Below, in pieces: positions 63,026-64,000 of a stretch of 64,000 nucleotides of DNA. The position numbers and the translations under genes were made by a program. The notes under the pieces were generated by a model. The model saw nothing but the letters and a program-made list of their open reading frames with translations, had not been told where the DNA came from and did no database searches. Each line of letters begins with the position of its first letter. The stretch's first letter is position 1. The DNA lies in NCBI RefSeq assembly GCF_039528175.1, contig NZ_BAAALH010000001.1:558001-622000 (forward strand), in the 5' to 3' direction. The DNA comes from Citricoccus alkalitolerans. GTDB taxonomy: Bacteria > Actinomycetota > Actinomycetes > Actinomycetales > Micrococcaceae.

Positions 63026-64000
63026 CCGGGCCACCGCCTCGGCCAGGACCTCGGGCGACTTGCAGAAGGTCCAGCGCATCCAGGACCCGAACGGAGCGGG
63101 GCCACCCGGGTGTGCCGGCGGCCCGCACAGGGCTCCGACCGGGATTCCCACGACGCCGGCCCGTTCGGCGAGCACCGCGGCTGCGGCCTGCGCGTCGTCC
63201 ACTCCGAGGTCGGCCAGGTCGGCCACGGTGAAGTACCCGGCGGCCGGCACCACGGGATCGAGTCCGGCTGCGCGCAAGCCGGCCACCAGGATGTCCCGGG
63301 CGGAGCGGTAGCGGTCGCGCTGCGCGGCCAGGAAGCCGTCGCCGTCCGGCAGGGCCCGGGCGATGGCCGCCTGGTAGGCGGGGCCGGAGGAATAGGTGAG
63401 GAACTGCTTGACCGAGTACACCGCCTCCACGAGATCTGCGGGACCCGTGAGCCACCCGACCTTCCAGCCGGTGAGGGAGAAGCTCTTGCCCGCGGACGAG
63501 GCGGTCAGCGTGCGCTCCCATCCGGCGGGCACGGAGGCGACGGGCTGGTGGCGGCCCTCGTAGACCAGGTGCTCGTAGACCTCGTCGCTGAGGATGAGGA
63601 CGTCGTGCCGCGCACAGATCGCCACGATCCGCGAGAGGATTGCGGGCGGAATCACGGCCCCGGTGGGATTGTGCGGCGTGTTGAGCAGCAGGATCCGGGT
63701 GTGTCCCGTGATGGCCGACTCCAGGGCCTCGAGGTCCGGTTGGAAGTCCGGTGCGGCGAGCGGCACGGTGACGAACCGGGCTCCGGCCAGGGTCGCGATC
63801 GCCGCATAGGAGTCGTAGTACGGCTCGAAGGTCAGGACCTCGTCACCGGGCTGTACGAGGGCCAGCAGCGCCGCGGCAATGGCCTCGGTGGCGCCTGTGG
63901 TCACCAGGACCTCACGGTCCGGGTCCACCTCCAGCCCATAGTGACGGCGCTGGTGATCCGCCACCGCCCGGCGGAGCGCGGGGTCGCCCCGGCCCGGAGC
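62993..64000 (-). CDS. Class I/II aminotransferase (PLP), 5' end beyond window
   Basis: The frame is open to the window edge: upstream residues read APGRGDPALRRAVADH, a typical start of the conserved core, so the gene continues outside. Motifs: TTGATEAIAAALLAL, NTPHNPTGAV, ILSDEVYEHLVYEG and the PLP Lys in SSAGKSFSLTGWKVGW. Similar proteins include the succinyldiaminopimelate aminotransferase DapC and kynurenine/methionine-type enzymes; which one cannot be decided. It converges on rsmD with a 33-bp overlap. Confidence 0.88.
   Translation of the reverse strand, partial: APGRGDPALRRAVADHQRRHYGLEVDPDREVLVTTGATEAIAAALLALVQPGDEVLTFEPYYDSYAAIATLAGARFVTVPLAAPDFQPDLEALESAITGHTRILLLNTPHNPTGAVIPPAILSRIVAICARHDVLILSDEVYEHLVYEGRHQPVASVPAGWERTLTASSAGKSFSLTGWKVGWLTGPADLVEAVYSVKQFLTYSSGPAYQAAIARALPDGDGFLAAQRDRYRSARDILVAGLRAAGLDPVVPAAGYFTVADLADLGVDDAQAAAAVLAERAGVVGIPVGALCGPPAHPGGPAPFGSWMRWTFCKSPEVLAEAVARLQGLGRVLSG

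Overview
The window is about 64 kb of high-GC actinobacterial DNA. Gene content, frequent GTG/TTG starts and many TAnnnT boxes 6-7 nt upstream of start codons (the pattern of leaderless mRNAs) point to the order Micrococcales. Several protein features (mqo, the DUF222-HNH protein, DUF3830, the form of MurA and ThiL) suit Micrococcaceae (Micrococcus/Citricoccus/Arthrobacter-like). The genus cannot be fixed from sequence alone. There is one 30-base N gap (41879-41908), inside a tRNA-Glu.

Layout. 1-3.4 kb: tail of rdgB, a DEDDh exonuclease-BRCT protein, and a DUF222/HNH (13E12-type) protein. 3.7-12.7 kb: an accessory catabolic block with a LysR regulator, Glu/Leu/Phe/Val-type dehydrogenase, two Asp/Glu-racemase (maleate isomerase/arylmalonate decarboxylase) paralogues, an amidase-signature hydrolase, DUF3830, a class III omega-aminotransferase and a succinate-semialdehyde-type dehydrogenase. 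Its substrate is unknown. 12.7-25 kb: mixed housekeeping genes (ADP-ribosylglycohydrolase, sbcD-sbcC, mqo, oligopeptide-type binding lipoprotein, tRNA-Leu, bcp, M23 peptidase, tRNA-Lys, a small unknown protein).

25-42 kb: branched-chain amino-acid region: ilvD, then a complete attenuator (14-aa leader peptide, antiterminator, terminator) and ilvB-ilvN-ilvC, serA, a membrane protein, metG, leuB, ilvE, an FAH-family hydrolase, gltX, an APC permease, tRNA-Gln and tRNA-Glu. 42-48 kb: a tandem pair of P-loop GTPases, thiL, and a UDP-sugar dehydrogenase. 48-56 kb: an IclR regulator (NdgR/LtbR type) divergent from leuC-leuD, then murA-plsC-gpsA-ddl and a DUF3515 lipoprotein. 56-64 kb: an LCP ligase and a Wzz/BY-kinase (surface polysaccharide), then the fakA-like/recG/rsmD operon and a class I aminotransferase cut by the window end.

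Regulation stands out. A 17-bp palindrome, GTCTCA-nn-ATGTGAGA-y, lies both between the IclR gene and leuC and directly upstream of the ilvB promoter, and a related palindrome lies upstream of leuB. With the ilvB attenuator this suggests two layers of control: a regulon run by the IclR protein plus leader-peptide attenuation. No prophage, insertion sequence or CRISPR array is seen.
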